The notes below the pieces were generated by a model that saw only the letters and a list, made by a program, of their open reading frames with translations, was not told where the DNA came from and made no database searches. This document shows positions 10,678 to 23,931 of a DNA stretch of 64,000 nucleotides, in pieces. Source of the DNA: Ahaetulla prasina. Lineage: Eukaryota; Chordata; Lepidosauria; Squamata; Colubridae. Positions within the stretch are counted from its first letter, which is position 1. Each line of letters opens with the position of its first letter. The stretch spans positions 262,107,958-262,171,957 of the forward strand of contig NC_080540.1 in assembly GCF_028640845.1 (NCBI RefSeq), given 5' to 3'. The translations under genes were made by a program, and so were the position numbers.

Positions 10678-10800
10678 CAGGGGTGTCGGTGTCACATGAC
10701 GTATCGGGACTTTTTTCCCCTTCGCTAAACTGGGCGTGGGCATGGCCAGTGCAAGATGCATCTGGCCTGTGGGCTGGGAGTATGGCAGCCCTGGAAAATT
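10678..10800. mobile_element. hAT-like element fragment
   Basis: CCAGGGGTGTCGGTGTCACATGA resembles a common hAT terminal sequence (CAGGGGTGTC). No matching right end or duplication was found, so it may be truncated. Confidence 0.4.
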
Positions 10801-10868
10801 GCCTAAAACAAGATACTGAAGGTAAAATTTCAAATAATTATTGCTAGAAAAAGTTAAAAATAGCAAGA

Positions 10869-11102
10869 GCAAGAGCACTTAGACTTATATACCGCTTCAT
10901 GGTGCTTTACAGCCCTTTCTAAACGATTTATACTGTCAGCATATTGCCCCCAACAATCTGGGTCCTCATATTACCAACCTCAGAAGGATGGAAGGCTGAG
11001 TCAACCTTGAGCCGATGATACTCGAACTGCTGAACAGCTGGCAGTCAGCAAAAGTAGCCTGCAGTACTGCATTCTAACTAACCACTGTGCCACCACAGCA
11101 AT
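10869..11102 (-). repeat. tRNA-derived SINE (family with GGGCAATA 3' region)
   Basis: On the + strand it reads AGAGCACTTAGACTTATATACC, then TTGCCCCCAACAATCTGGGTCC, and ends CTAACCACTGTGCCACCAC. In reverse this is a tRNA-like head (GTGGTGGCACAGTGGTTAG). The same family lies at 32100-32345 and 44975-45250 in the other direction. Confidence 0.75.
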
Positions 11103-11489
11103 ATGGATGTACACAAACTTTATGAAATGCTGAAAAGAAAAGGTAATACAATATATATAGGAAATAGAAGGAAGAATGAATAACCAAGGAAGAATACAAC
11201 CATTCATCAGAAACAGTAGGCACTATATCAGAAAAGTTAAGGCTGAAAAATGAATTAGAGCTTCAGAAAAGTGTCCAAAACAACAAAAGAAAGGCAGTGG
11301 TTGTAGGTCTGTTGTTAGGAGAAAGGGATCAATTGGTAATGAAATATTGAGAAACTGTAGAGAATCTTAGTTGATATTTTATAACTAACTTTTCCCAGAA
11401 AGAAAACAAAACCTAGCTGGAAATTTTGGTGCCACTATTAAAAGCAGTGAGCTGCAAATCCTGACAGACAAGGTGAGTTTAAAAAAAAA

Positions 11490-11830
11490 AAAAGCACAAC
11501 TACTAATAAATTCAGGACTAGATGAATTATATCCTAGGGTGCGATAGAAACTATTAGAAGTGATCACAAAACAACTAAGTACTGAGAACTGCTAGAAAAT
11601 GGTCCCAGAAGACTGAAAAAGAGCAAAAGTTTGTATCTTCAAGGGAAGAACGATCTGGGAAATTACTGAACTGGCAATTTTATGTCTATACTTGGCAAGA
11701 TACCTCAACAACATATTAAACAGCATGTTTTTATGCTCACATTGTAAAAGGAGAAGCTTGATAGTCAACAATGGCCAAAAACACCCAGAAAGAGTCTGGT
11801 AGCATCTCTCAACTAACACAACTAACACAT
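11490..11830 (+). pseudogene. Decayed CR1-type reverse transcriptase fragment
   Basis: A conceptual + reading gives SGLDELYPRVR, then KLLEVITKQLS and GNFMSILGKIP, with stops and shifts between them. This pattern (GPDELHPRVLKEL followed by LTSIPGKVME) is what I remember of CR1 LINE RT. It is old and broken. Confidence 0.5.
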
Positions 11831-11865
11831 ATTGTCCTCAATGTTCTTCCTGTCCTTAATTATTG

Positions 11866-12285
11866 TCCATAATGTCCTTCCTGTCAAAGACTACTTCAGC
11901 TTCAATTGCAACAACACACGAGCATAGAATAGATTTAAGCTTAATGTTAACTGCTCCAATCTTGATTGCAGAAAATATAACTTCAGTAACAGAGTTGTTA
12001 ATGCTTGGAATAAACTACCTGACTCTGTGGTCTCTTCCCAAAATCCCCAAAGCTTCAACCAAAAACTATCTACTATTGACCTCACCCCATTTCTCTGTAA
12101 GGGGCGTGCATAAGAGCACAAGCATGCCTTCCATTCCTGTCCTATTGTTTTCTTTTGTTATATCCAATTAATATAGTTATTACATACTCATACCTATATA
12201 TATGATTATATATTGTATAGTTATTACATGCTTATGCTTATATATACTGAGTGACAAAATAAAATAAATAAATAAAATATTAAAA
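11866..12285 (+). mobile_element. CR1-type LINE 3' end
   Basis: It is closely similar to 35810-36165, sharing GACTCTGTGGTCTCTTCCCA and AAAAACTATCTACTATTGAC and ending in GACAAAATAAAATAAATAAA. It is the 3' part of the LINE that is longer at 35454-36165. A frame in the other copy encodes the RT C-terminus. Confidence 0.75.
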
Positions 12286-12929
12286 AGCATAAACTTTCAT
12301 GAGCTGCAGTTCTCTCCAACAGATGCCTAGGGTGATTAGACTGTATGGTTTACATTCAGATGCAGCTGGAGGAAATGGTGGTAAAAACAAGGTTGGTTAC
12401 TGTAGGTACTGAAAGTTATATGTGAGAAATATGGCGAAGACACTATCAATTCACAATCATAAGGTATTAAAAGTCTACTGTATTTGTTGAGAACCTCTAA
12501 GATTGTCTGAAATCATTTGCTATGTGCGAGTTCAGTTAACATCTCACTCTGTCTTTTCGATGTTCTATAGATCTATCTTTATAAAAGAGATATATAAAAA
12601 GAATTAAATTTAAGCAAATTGTTGATACTGTGACATTCAGACCACTGAATGAAATATGCAGGTTGTCAAGAAATTTTGCTCTTCGGGTTGCTGTTTGAAA
12701 CTACCGTATGATTGTCTGTTAGAATATTTCCAGAATAAAAAAAAGTTGATTCAATTGCTAAATGTTGCTTTAAGGAGCTAAACAATTTTGAGTTTAGGCT
12801 AGCTCCAGAAATGAATGATGTTTTATCAGATCTAGCTTCATTGTCACTGCTTCTCCAGAGGAAGAGTCTAATGTCTCTTGAGGCACATCATCCAGCATGA
12901 TAATAAACTAAGAAGTCAATACCTAGGAC

Positions 12930-13251
12930 ACCAAACTGCGCATGCAAGCATGCCCAAACTGAAAGGTGTGTGTGCATCGGTGAACAAGTGTATGTATGGA
13001 CATGCTTGTGCGTGCACATGCGCAGATATGCGCACATGCATAGCAGAGACCCAAAGACCAGCTGGCCAGAGGGAGGTGGGACATCTCAACAGCAACAGTG
13101 CAGCAAGAGGTAAGACCTTTTTCTTTCATGAGCTTCTGTTTCATCATTTGTAGGGAAACAGCAGCTCACAAAAGAAACGCCTCGGAGATCTGACCTGGGG
13201 CAACGACACGTGTGCCAGCAGAGAGGGCTCTGTGTGCCACCTCTGGCACAG
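12930..13251. mobile_element. hAT-type MITE, family B
   Basis: ACCTAGGA is duplicated exactly at 12922-12929 and 13252-13259. The interior has GCATGCCCAAACTG and ends GTGTGCCACCTCTGGCACAG, shared with the family B copies at 36591, 46996 and 51089. The left end lacks the usual CAGTGATGG, so it is a diverged or end-trimmed copy. CpG and CATG-type dyads are frequent. Confidence 0.75.
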
Positions 13252-13439
13252 ACCTAGGAGGTTCAGTTCAATGGAGTCAAAAAGCTAAAGCCTATTAACT
13301 TTAGTCTCTAATCAGATTTATAAATGTTTTAAGTGTCCATCTTCTAAGTTCCCAGAAGAGAAACTGTATTTGATATTAGATGAATAGCTAACTGTGACAT
13401 CTCTTTTGGAATTAATAATATTGGATTAGATCAGATTTA

Positions 13440-13650
13440 AATATTGTTTTAATCCCTCCTTTATTATTTTTATAAACAACTCAAGGCAGCAAACTTAACA
13501 AATATTCCTACTTTCCTCATAACAGAGTGATGAGTTGGGCTGAAAGACAGTGACTAGCTCAAAGTCAGCAAAAAAGTCACACCTATGTTAGGACTAGAAC
13601 TCACATTCTCCTGATTTATAGCTTGGTACCTTAACCGTGCAAAATATAAC
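13440..13650 (-). repeat. Degenerate tRNA-derived SINE
   Basis: The stretch reads AACTCAAGGCAGCAAACTTA, later GACTAGCTCAAAGTCAGC and ACTAGAACTCACATTCTCC. It matches my memory of a squamate SINE in reverse, ending in a tRNA-like head near GGTACCTTAACC. The ends are worn. Confidence 0.5.
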
Positions 13651-13659
13651 GTTTTTTGG

Positions 13660-15186
13660 GCTGAAGAATCAACAATAGTTGAGTGGTGCAGTAACTTCAT
13701 GTTTGTTGCTGATGAAAAAATTAAATGCCAGGTTCTGTCAATCTTTCTCTGGATGGTGATTTTTACATCTCCAAATGAACTCCAAATGATCTTGCAAAAT
13801 TGTTTAATATTGGAAGAATATTAACGGCATCTAGGAGAATCTATGAGTTGGGATTTAGTTTAATCTACTCGATAAAAACAAATTGAGAAAACAGTTATAC
13901 TTTGAGCATTTGTGTACACGTGTGTAAGGAGTTGAAATAAGATGACAGATTTCGACAAAACTAAAATAGATGAATGCCAAAGTTTGCAGAGAAAAATTAT
14001 AAAACCTGTGGATTTTCATAAATAAATTATAATTGCTTCTTTAATAAGCAAATATTTCCTAATGAAAATAATTCTGTTAAACTGGGAATAATTCAGTATA
14101 TAGTAAACAGCAACTATAATGTGTAAGTTAATGTGATATATTATTAAACATTCTGGTTTCTATACTTTAGGTAAGAAATTTGTAAACATTTTAACATGTA
14201 TGAATAATTTCCTTTTACATGCATATTGTGGTACACAAATTTATACTTCATTTGGGAAGCTGCACAAAACATTTTTTTAACCCACAGCCAGAGAGAAACT
14301 AGAGGAACATTGCTTGTGAAGTAGTATATTTCCCGCTTCATAGAATATGGCAGACAGGATGGAAGACCATCTGTCTGAAATGCTTTCACAGATTCCACAC
14401 TAAATTCCAACTCTAATATTCTAAGAAATGTGTGCTACTTCAAGGATCACACTTGGCTTGTGCCAGAAGGCTTGGCTAATAAATCCAATTTTTAACCATG
14501 GTTTATTGATTGCTATATGGTAGCTACAAACTATGACTTGCTCCTTTTTTAACCTTTTTTGATTCAGAAGTCAAATTGTTTCACATAATTTACGATTAAA
14601 GGTAATATTATTCATTCTTGAAAGGTAGTATTTTTTATTCTTGAAACGAGACAAAAACATTATTTCAAAACATTAGATTTTACTTATAAGGATAGTGCTC
14701 TATTTATTTATTAGCAAGTCTCCTTGAACATAACCATTTTTAAAAGGCCGACCTAGCCTGATTGAGTTTGAATAAATCACAATGTGATCCTTAGAATTTG
14801 GCAACAACATCAATGGTTTTATGTCTAGCATCATACATTGGCTGCACTTTGAAGAAATGAAAAGATTTTTTTGGCTTTCTTTACCTCACCCCATTAATCA
14901 TAGTGTGGCAATGCATGCATTATCATGTGCATCCATTCTAAAGCTCCCAAGATAGAGAGAAAGCCAGCAATGTTATAAAATTCATATATTCCTTGCTGTG
15001 CTACTGATTATCTTATAGTAAGCTAGTAAGATGATTAACTCTTTGAAAAACTGCATCTATAAATTGAAAACTGCATATTAATATTTTATGTTTCTATAAC
15101 CCTTTAAAAAACAATTAATAAAAGAGTAACCTTCAGCTGTCACAACCACAATATCAGCACGTAAATCATTACAAGGAAGGAAACAA
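13660..15186. other. AT-rich intergenic DNA, nothing recognised
   Basis: No supported gene and no repeat with clear ends. Several A/T runs and short random frames only. Confidence 0.5.
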
Positions 15187-15194
15187 TCCTTTGC

Positions 15195-16570
15195 AATCTA
15201 GATGGAAAATAGATCAGAAAATTGGTATAAGGCAAAGTGATGATAATCTGGTAAAACAAATAAAAGATCAAGGTCAACAGCATATAAAGAGATTATATAA
15301 TGTATTGGTTGAAATTGATTCAGAAATGGAGTTGGTTAAAGATTGTATGGTAAAATGGGCACAAAATTTTCAACAACCTATAATGTTAGAAACATGGGAA
15401 AAAATTTGGGTGAGGAATGTTAAATCCACGCAAGCACAAAATTTAAGAGAAAATTTTTATAAAATGTTTTATAGATGGCATTTAGATCCTAAAAAACTGT
15501 CATGTATGTATCCAAATGTGAAAGCAAAATGTTGGAGATGTGATTGTGAGGATGCTACCTATTATCATATATGGTGGACTTGCAAAAAAGTTAAAGCCTT
15601 TTGGATTAAAATATGGTGGATTATGCAGAACATTTTGAAAAAGAAGATCAAGTTTGTTCCACAGTTCTTTTTATTAGGAATAATCTCAGATTGCACTGTT
15701 ATAGAGACAAAACTGATTCTGAATTTAATAACTGCTGCAAGATTATTGATTGCACAATATTGGAAGAAAGAAGACTTACCTACAATTGGAGAATGGATTA
15801 GTAAAGTATCAAATTTAGCAGAAATGGCATAATTTCCTGCCTACTTGAAAGACTGTACACAAGAAAAATATATATTGGAATGGAGGAAGTGGATTGATTA
15901 TATTCAAAATAAGTATCAGATTAAAAAATATCAATTAGTTTTTGAGTGAAGTTAGGAATTATTATGTATTAGTTTAAGAAAGAAGGGAATTGATAGTGTG
16001 ATGGTGTGAAATGGAATATGTTTTATGTTATATTTTAGATTATGTTTGTTAGTTACAATACCCTGTATTCTGTTCTGGGAAGTCTCGGGGAAGGAGGCGG
16101 GAAGGGAAGACTATAAATTGATTGGTTGCCATTGTACAGGAATAATGGTAGAATTAAACAAGTTGGAATGGTGTAATGTCGGGACTGCTCGGCAAACACT
16201 CCCGAAGGAAAGGGTAAGGAAAGAGGAGTAAAGAAGGAAGAAAGTAGGTAGGTAGGTGGGTAGGGAGGAAAGAAGGAGGAGAAGAAAGGATAGGAGGAGA
16301 AGAAGGAGAAGATAGAGGGTTAGAAAGGATGGTAGTGAGAAGTGGGAAAGAGGAGGGGAAGTAGGAAAGCGAGGAGAAGGTGGTGGGGGAAGTTTAAGAA
16401 GGATGAGAAGGGAAGAAAGGATTAAAGGGGGGAGTGGCAGTCGAGCAGCCCTGACTGAGTATAATTTGAGTATAGGACTGATTGTTGGATAAGTGATTGT
16501 ATTGTACACTGGTCAAATTGTGGGAATTATTATGGAAAAATAAAAAATTTCTGCAAAAGAAAAAAAAAAA
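15195..16570 (+). mobile_element. 5'-truncated L1 LINE with target duplications
   Basis: The insertion carries the C-terminal part of ORF2, a roughly 730-bp 3' UTR and an A-tail at 16560-16570. TCCTTTGC occurs directly before it (15187-15194) and directly after the tail (16571-16578), a clear target-site duplication. The 3' UTR contains a long purine-rich tract (16243-16440), as in many L1 families. Confidence 0.9.
15196..15832 (+). pseudogene. L1 ORF2 C-terminal fragment
   Basis: About 210 codons stay open to a TAA at 15830. The protein has KMFYRWHLDPKKL, then CWRCDCEDATYYHIWWTCKK, a cysteine-histidine motif typical of the ORF2 C-terminus, which helps bind RNA. It ends with an amphipathic segment (LITAARLLIAQYWKKE) seen again in the L1 fragment at 41535-42120. 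Endonuclease and RT are absent because of 5' truncation. No start codon of its own is expected. Confidence 0.85.
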
Positions 16571-16579
16571 TCCTTTGCC

Positions 16580-19074
16580 AAAGTGGAGTCCACAAATACT
16601 TTTAAATTAGCTGCTAGATGAAGCAAATCTATGTAAAGAGCCATGTGATGAAATCATTTACATGTGTTGCAGGAACTGCATTCTGAAACAAAGAGATGTT
16701 GTTTAATATAAAAAGTAAGGGTTAGCATATTTAATAGGCAAACCAAAATCTTATTTCATGGATCAAACTCCACCCCCATATTTCTCAATCCAGTAACTGA
16801 ATAGTCAAGACACTTTGTTAAATATTTTTTTAAAAAAGAAACATCTTAAATATCCTTTTATGTACTGTTAGATCAGATCAACTTAGTTCTCATCTGGAAA
16901 CATAACTATTATTATACTTTTCTGGCACATTTCATATTCTAATCCTAAAATGTGAATATTGGTTTTCAGCCTGATCTTTGAAGCGAGTGGTATTGAAGTA
17001 CATGCAAGTATGATTCAATGCATGATCCAATTCTATAATCCTATTCTTGGAGAGAAGCATTTTCAACTTCAGGGTGTAATATTTTTAAAAATTATATATA
17101 GTTCCTCTAGAAACTTAATTATCATTACTAATTACATACACCAAAGAAATTAAATACATTATCTCAGTTAACTATATTGAACATCTTATTGAACGTATTC
17201 CCTATAATTACTGAAAGATACAGCCATGTGCACCCAAATTTTATAGGTGTAGAAATCAGTCATTAATGTGTTTCTAGGCTATACAAAAATTATAGCACAC
17301 ATCCTTCATAGAGGATTTATGGCTTCAGCATGTTGGTTTTCATCCGGTCAATTGCTACTATTTAGACTGTCTTCCCTGATTTAAATGGCCTCTGAATCAT
17401 TTCCCAGAGCTCTATACCTGCCAGACACTGCTATCTTGAAAGCAGCAGCTGTCCGGAGCACTTGTGGATAATCTCAGGTCCTCTCCTTGTGCAGAGTGGA
17501 ATTATCAAAGAAACAGCCTAGTCACCAGTTCTTCAGTCACTCTGCTTTTCACAAAGCTGTCTGCAGTCTTCCTTTCCAAAAGTCAAATATAATCCTAATC
17601 TTGAAAAGTAGTTGAGATGTTAACATTTCCTAAAATAAATGTCTTAGATTTTGCTATTCCAGTTCTTATTGAGGAATAGAAAATCATAAGTATGATATTG
17701 ACTAATATACTTAATATAATACATTATAATGTGGAGTAGAGTACCAATGGAAATACTGTAGCACTGTTCTGACATTTATGCAGCTATCATAGGCTTTTGT
17801 AAAATTTTACCTTGAACATATGCCAGTAGGTATTATATATCATCAGTAAATGGTCTTGCATTCTGATTCTTTTCATGAAAAAATCCTTCGTAGCATTTGT
17901 TGTAACTGTACTTAGTAAAGTTTGTGGATGACATTCCTTCAATTATCTGTGCAGAGTACAGCTGTGTGGCTCTAGAAAAACCCTGGCATCTTTCCAGCAT
18001 CTTTACACTGTATAAAGCTTCACAGTAGGTGTTCTCTTTTCATCTGCTGCACTATAAGATTATCTTCTGCTAGTAATGACAGACCTTGAATCTCTGTTCC
18101 TTAGATAGGGATACTTTTTAAGTATTATTGTTGACTTTATTGAATTTGGTTTCTTTATTACATATACAATGGAAGTCCAAATTCCATGGACAGAACAAAA
18201 ATTAAATCCAGTTGATTTAAATTGAGATTTTCAAAGCATGTTCAATATGTTATTTAATATGCAAAGGGTGTGCCTAGGGTTTTTTTACATCTGGATCCAG
18301 TGAACTAAAAAAATTGTTTGATTGCACATAATCCAATGATGAGTAACAATACCTTAAACAATTGTGTCAATATTTGTCTCACTGAAATGTAGAAGGGCAG
18401 GTAGTATTTTTGGATGTATGTTCAACAAGAATTTGTCCTGTTCTTTTAAAACTGTTTTCAAATTGCAAGATTAACGTCCAGGAAAGAAACAATGATAAGG
18501 CTACCAAGGTTTTGCCAAGTCACCAAACTGAGTTTTTATATGTGCAAGAGCTGCAGTAGTTTCTTAATCATGCAAATTTGAAAATACAGTCATAGCAAAT
18601 GCTATGAGAAATCATACAAGCAAAAAAAAAATGGTTTGAGCATCTTCATAATATCAATAACTTTCAAATCAGAATAAGTCTTCTTTTCCCTTTTCAGATC
18701 CAAGCTAGAATGATGACAGCTGGTAAAATGCTAACACTCTCGCAAGCTGAATAGATCCTAGTTCTAAATAATCTTTAAGAAAATCAAAGGAGTTTAAAAA
18801 TCTAAAGGGTCTTAGCACCAATACTTACTATAATTTCCAGAATTCAGGCACGGGCACACTGGCATCTATAAGACAGTAATACGCATTGCAACATTATGAC
18901 AAAGAACTTGCTGTTTAAATATTTGTATGTGTGGCAGTAAATAGTACTCCCTCCCCATACACGTGAGTTGCATTGACTACCAAATCCTCTCTTCCCACAT
19001 ACATCAGAATTGCTTAACATGCCCTTGTAAAAAAGCATTCATAGCAAAGTGAACTGATCCTGAGTGATGAAAGG
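16580..19074. other. Intergenic DNA, nothing recognised
   Basis: No domain-bearing frame, no complete repeat and no clear regulatory signature. Confidence 0.5.
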
Positions 19075-19082
19075 GACAAGAA

Positions 19083-19405
19083 CAGTGGTGGGCTGCTGCT
19101 GGTTCGGACCAGTTCGAGTAAACTGGTAGTTCCAACGATCAGCTGGCCCCGCCCACCTACCTGCCCTGTCCTATCCTGTCCTATATTTCCTTCTTTCTGA
19201 CTCAGCTGATTTGCGCGGCACAGCTGATTTCCACGCCTCCGCCATTCTACTTACCTGGGCTGAAGGTAATCAACTGAGCTTCAAATTGCTGTATTTTGAA
19301 TGCTGCACGCAAGCATGTTAGGCGCATGTGCACATGAAGCCTGCATGCATGCACAAAGCACATGTTCACAGAACCAGTTGTTAAACCAGTTGCAGCCTAC
19401 CACTG
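19083..19405. mobile_element. hAT-type MITE, family A
   Basis: It starts CAGTGGTGGGCTGC and ends GCAGCCTACCACTG, a near-perfect inverted pair. GGTTCGGACCAGTTCGAG and AACCAGTTGTTAAACCAGTT add subterminal inverted repeats. The flanking 8-mers are similar, not identical (GACAAGAA against GGCAAGCA, which includes the last base of the element). Confidence 0.75.
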
Positions 19406-19409
19406 GGCA

Positions 19410-21470
19410 AGCATCAATCAGGAACTTGTAGCCCACTAAACCAAATAGTGTATATTTACCAACCATATTTCAAAGATAGAATGGCTAGCGGACTGACCCA
19501 ATAGGAAGAGATAGATAATAATATGGACATGTGGATGCGTTTATCTAAACCACTCCAATATCACACTGTAACTTCTATTGTGTTTGCCTTCTTCCTTTGT
19601 CTTATCTTTGCAAAGTAGCACACCAATTCTGCCTTTGCTCATGACTACTCAGTTAAGTGTCAAACCTTTGCTAGGAGATACCAGAGAGAGTGTGTGTGTG
19701 TGTGTGTGTTTATTGATTCCATGCTAATAACATTATGTTTCATTTTCAAAGTAATTTGGTTGCTTTAGGTGAAAGCGAGAGGGTGGAGCTTGTGTCATGG
19801 CATCATGAGACATGTTTCAATATATTGGTATCAAGATTGCTGGGAAGCAGAGGGAGTTACAGCAATTAAATAAAGCAGAAACTGCAGACATCTGTAATCG
19901 ATTCTAGCAGATCTTAATTTTCCCCCTTCTATTTTTTTAATCTATTTCATGTAACTACATAATTAACATTTTCAGAGTGTTTCTTCCTCCAGACACTTTT
20001 ACTTTATTGGACAGGTAGACTGCACAAAGCAAGCTACCAGTAATGACACTATTATTCATCAACAGAATATAAATAAATAAATAAATAAATCAAGTAATCA
20101 AGATTGGATCGCAAAGATCAAGTACAATTCCTTCTCATCTAAAAGCAGCTTTATTGAACAGTTGTACCATATAGCTTTTTCCAGAAACATGTAGATTTTG
20201 ATATCCTTATCTCACGTTTTCAACAGAAACATATCCAAAGGGATTCTCATGACTACATAAAGTATGTGCAAATGTTGTGAATCAGAAAATTAAAATAACA
20301 AAGAAAAAATAAAATAAAATTGTTTAATAAAAATTATATATATACACACACATATATCTTCACTGAAACTGTTACAAATAATTCATCATGCTAGTATTTT
20401 TTAAGAAATATATTAACACCATTTGAGTCTAAATAGTCTATGCTATAAACCTCTCTTTGGACAGTTAATTAAAATCCATCTTTTTAAAAACTCAGAGGAA
20501 TTTCAGCATTTTCGAGTCTCATGGGAAATATTAAGGGGAGGGGGGAATCACAGAATGCCACAATACTTAACATTCAGAAAATGAGTCATTTTAAAATAGT
20601 TTGCATGGAATAAATATTCCAAGATACTTGAAATCCTTGGGGGGTGGGGAGGATGTAACAGGGTTTAACCATAGTGTGAAATTGCTATTGGAGTGGTGAA
20701 TACCAATTATTTGTGATTTACAGTAATTTACTTGCAAACCCAAGGGCTTAACCTAAAGCAGTTGATATATGTATTAAATGAAGCATCAAGGGGTAGGGAA
20801 GGGAAATAAACTGGGATGTAGAAACATTATAAAGTCAAATATTTTCTCCATTTATCCAGATACTATATGGAATCCAGCATACACTGTTACTAAAAGACAA
20901 GCATAAAAAATAAATTGGCTTAGAGAATGCATTTCCTTTGATCCAAGAGACCTTATGCTGGCCACTGTACTAGAAAATATAAATTATTTCAAAGAACTGA
21001 GGAGGGATGGGTGCTGAATAAAAGCCAATGTAGAAAAGGAAGAGAAATGCCAAGCAGCTGATCTCGAGGCTAAATTAGACACGGCACAGATATTTATGAA
21101 TAATACCTTATATGCATTTTAAACACATTTATAACTTTTCTTGGTCAGGAACTCTTCCTCCTTTAATTTTGTGGGCCTGTAAACTATGACCCATAGAGAG
21201 TAAAACCAGTCAAATGGTTCTCCATGTCACTTGCATTATTGCAATCCACAGATTGGAAGGCAAGACGTGTGGGAAATCAGCTTCTCTAACTGGAAATCAA
21301 AAATTATAGATAAATCAGAATTCTTAAATTCTGAGTATTTGTGGGGGGAAGAGATACCTAAATCTTAACTAGGAAATAAATGTATACAGTTCTGAACATT
21401 CATTCATTTATCTATTCAACCATCAAATTTCAAACTGCTATAGAAGATGACTGGAAAAAAGAATGGTGTG
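19410..21470. other. Intergenic DNA with small microsatellites
   Basis: A (TG)n run lies at 19691-19709 and an (AAAT)n run near 20069-20090. Otherwise no supported feature is visible. Confidence 0.6.
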
Positions 21471-21474
21471 GATT

Positions 21475-21750
21475 TTTTTTATTTTTTTATTTTTATTTGC
21501 ATTTATATCCCGCCCTTCTCCGAAGACTCAAGGCGGCTTACACTATGTCAAGCAATAGTCTTCATCCATTTGTATATTACATACAAAGTCAACTTATTGC
21601 CCCCAACAATCTGGGTCCTCATTTTACCTACCTTAGGTAAAGGCTGAGTCAACCTTGGGCCTGGTGGGGCTTGAATCTGCAGTAATTGCAAGCAGCTGCT
21701 GTTAATAACAGACTGTCTTAGCAGTCTGAGCCACTCAAGGACCCTCTGCA
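21475..21750 (-). repeat. tRNA-derived SINE
   Basis: The + strand shows TTTATATCCCGCCCTTCTCC, GCCCCCAACAATCTGGGTCC, GGCTGAGTCAACCTTGGGCC and a tRNA-like tail GTCTGAGCCACTCAAGG. In reverse this is a SINE with an A-rich tail at the left. It shares its body with 10869-11102 but has a different 3' module. Confidence 0.7.
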
Positions 21751-23127
21751 AAGGGTCCCCTTTGCACGTATAATTTCAATTTTCCCCTTTGCACGTATAA
21801 GAAATACCTGTGTAGGAATGGTTATTTAGCCATTGTCTGTACCTTAGCAAGCTTTGTATTGCCAATCTCTTCACATTTGCACTTAGAAAGTTACTTAGCA
21901 AGCTTTGTGGATTTATCACTGTATTGTAATTTACTCTTATCTGTATTTCTATACAAAGTTTACATTACAATTATATTTCTACAATTAAGATTCTTATTTT
22001 TAGGGGGAGGGGGGCAAAATTTCACTTTGGTTTGAGTTGATTGACTCTGAATCCTAAACACCATACTGACTTCTGATCACCAGAATGCCAATACACAGTC
22101 GAAATGCCCAGCTCCAGAATGATTCATGTCATTTTTGTGGATATGTAGTGATGGTATAAAATATAACAAATAAACATCACAAATCAGAATGGCATATGGC
22201 ACTCACAATTCATTGAAAACATTTAAGATTGCAGATGGTTTCTCTTTGAAAATATTCAGCTTTGGAGGACACTTGAACATTGTTAAATATATTTAGTAAG
22301 AACTGAGGCAAATAAAGTTTTCCAGGTTTTTTAAAATCTGTTAGTTGTCATGAATGTTCCAGGTTTCTTAAAAGAAAAATAAATTTCTATCCATTATGGT
22401 TGCACCGAGAAGCTTGAAAATACAATAGAAAGAACTCTTGATGCACCAAACAGCCTTCTGAGGGGACTGAGGAAAAAATGCTGCTTGAGAATCTGACCTT
22501 AAAAGAATACAAATACAGTTTTGTAAATAGAAATTGTATAATAAATGCACTGAAATTTTAATAAATGCTAGGCTTCAAATTTATATTCAAAGTGATGTGT
22601 GGAAGTATATAGCAGCACCAATATGTATATGAATATCAGGAATATAAATGCCTAAGCAAAATAAGAGTAATTACATGCACATCATTGATATGTCTTTGTT
22701 TTCCCTGTTCATAATTTCTTTATGATAATTGGAAGCTTTTATGGGAAGGCAAGGAAAATTGTGCTAATTACAGAAAAAGAAATGCAGAGTAGAAATTCAA
22801 ACAAAGTTACAAAAAGGCTATTTATGCATAGTCACAGGTGGAACTGTGGTATATTTTGCCAATGATCTACTCTTCTTGGTTCTACTGAAATTCATTGTGA
22901 GTCCATTTAAGAATGATTCCTTGACTAACATTGATTAATTTAAAACGTATCAAAATAAGAGCTGTTTCCATGAAGTTGTACCACAATGCAGTTTGGATAC
23001 AAGGTCTGTAAAATAACTACTTGCAAGTGGGAACTCATGAGATATATAACAGCTCCATTTGAATACATAACTGCCTTTGGCCTTTCAATAGTGAGAGAAA
23101 GAAGACTTACAGTATGCAGACTTATAT
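21751..23127. other. Intergenic DNA, nothing recognised
   Basis: AT-rich with no supported coding or repeat feature. Confidence 0.5.
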
Positions 23128-23135
23128 ATGAATAT

Positions 23136-23306
23136 CAGTCGTGGGTTGCTACCGGTTCGCCCCGGATTGGGTGAACCAGTAGCAGCAGGAGACTCCGCCC
23201 ACCCACCCAGATGCTTCTGTGCATGCACAGAAGTGTGATGCATGCACACAAGCACCCACGTGCCCACGAGCGAACTGGTAGCGACGGGTTTTGAAACCCA
23301 CCCCTG
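23136..23306. mobile_element. hAT-type MITE, family A (171 bp)
   Basis: It starts CAGTCGTGGGTTGCTACCGG and ends GGGTTTTGAAACCCACCCCTG. The 8-bp duplication ATGAATAT is exact (23128-23135 and 23307-23314). The interior has paired GCATGCACAGAAG/GCATGCACACAAG motifs. It has no coding content. Confidence 0.9.
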
Positions 23307-23867
23307 ATGAATATGTTTATCTTATATAGATTAAGAGTCTACAAAACTGGTATTGGAAGGACAAGAGTATTTAGGTTACAATTGCTTTTTTCACAAGACC
23401 TAATATTTGATAAATATTTTTATGAATTGTGTAGAAAAAGGATTTTCAGAAAATGAGTCTTGTTAGGCAGAACTAACCTTTTAAAATTCCTGACTACTTA
23501 ATATTATTAAAAATACAAAGTTCTGTATTTGTATGTGCTACTCAATAGCCCAAGATCTATTGATCAACAAGTTAAATATCTAAATGGTCACATAGGGTTT
23601 GGTCAGAAAACTGAACAATTATTAAAACTGAACACAAATTAAAAAAGACGTATCTAGGATTTCAGCTTACTCAGTTTTGTATGCATTCAAAACTAAATCC
23701 ACAGTAATTAATGGAGTTGACTATCATATAGGTGAGAAGAGAACTTCAGAGTCCCCTAATAAAAAAGATACAAGAGGACCAGGTTCAAATTTCTGTACCA
23801 GGTGCAAAGAAATAATTACTGATGGAAAGCTCCATTGAGAGACAAAAGGACATGCTTCCATATAGTG

Positions 23868-23931
23868 TATTCAACCTTGGCAATTTTAAGACAAGTAGAC
23901 TTCAACTCCCAGAATTTCCCAGACAGTTTCC
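23868..23931. mobile_element. Half of a palindromic hAT MITE
   Basis: CAACCTTGGCAATTTTAAGAC and CAACTCCCAGAATTTCCCAG match one arm of the element at 44544-44652. The other arm is not evident. Confidence 0.5.

Noticed and set aside
16111..16509. Minus-strand leucine/proline/serine-rich frame of 132 codons
   Set aside because: It is the complement of the L1 3' UTR purine tract; low complexity keeps it open.
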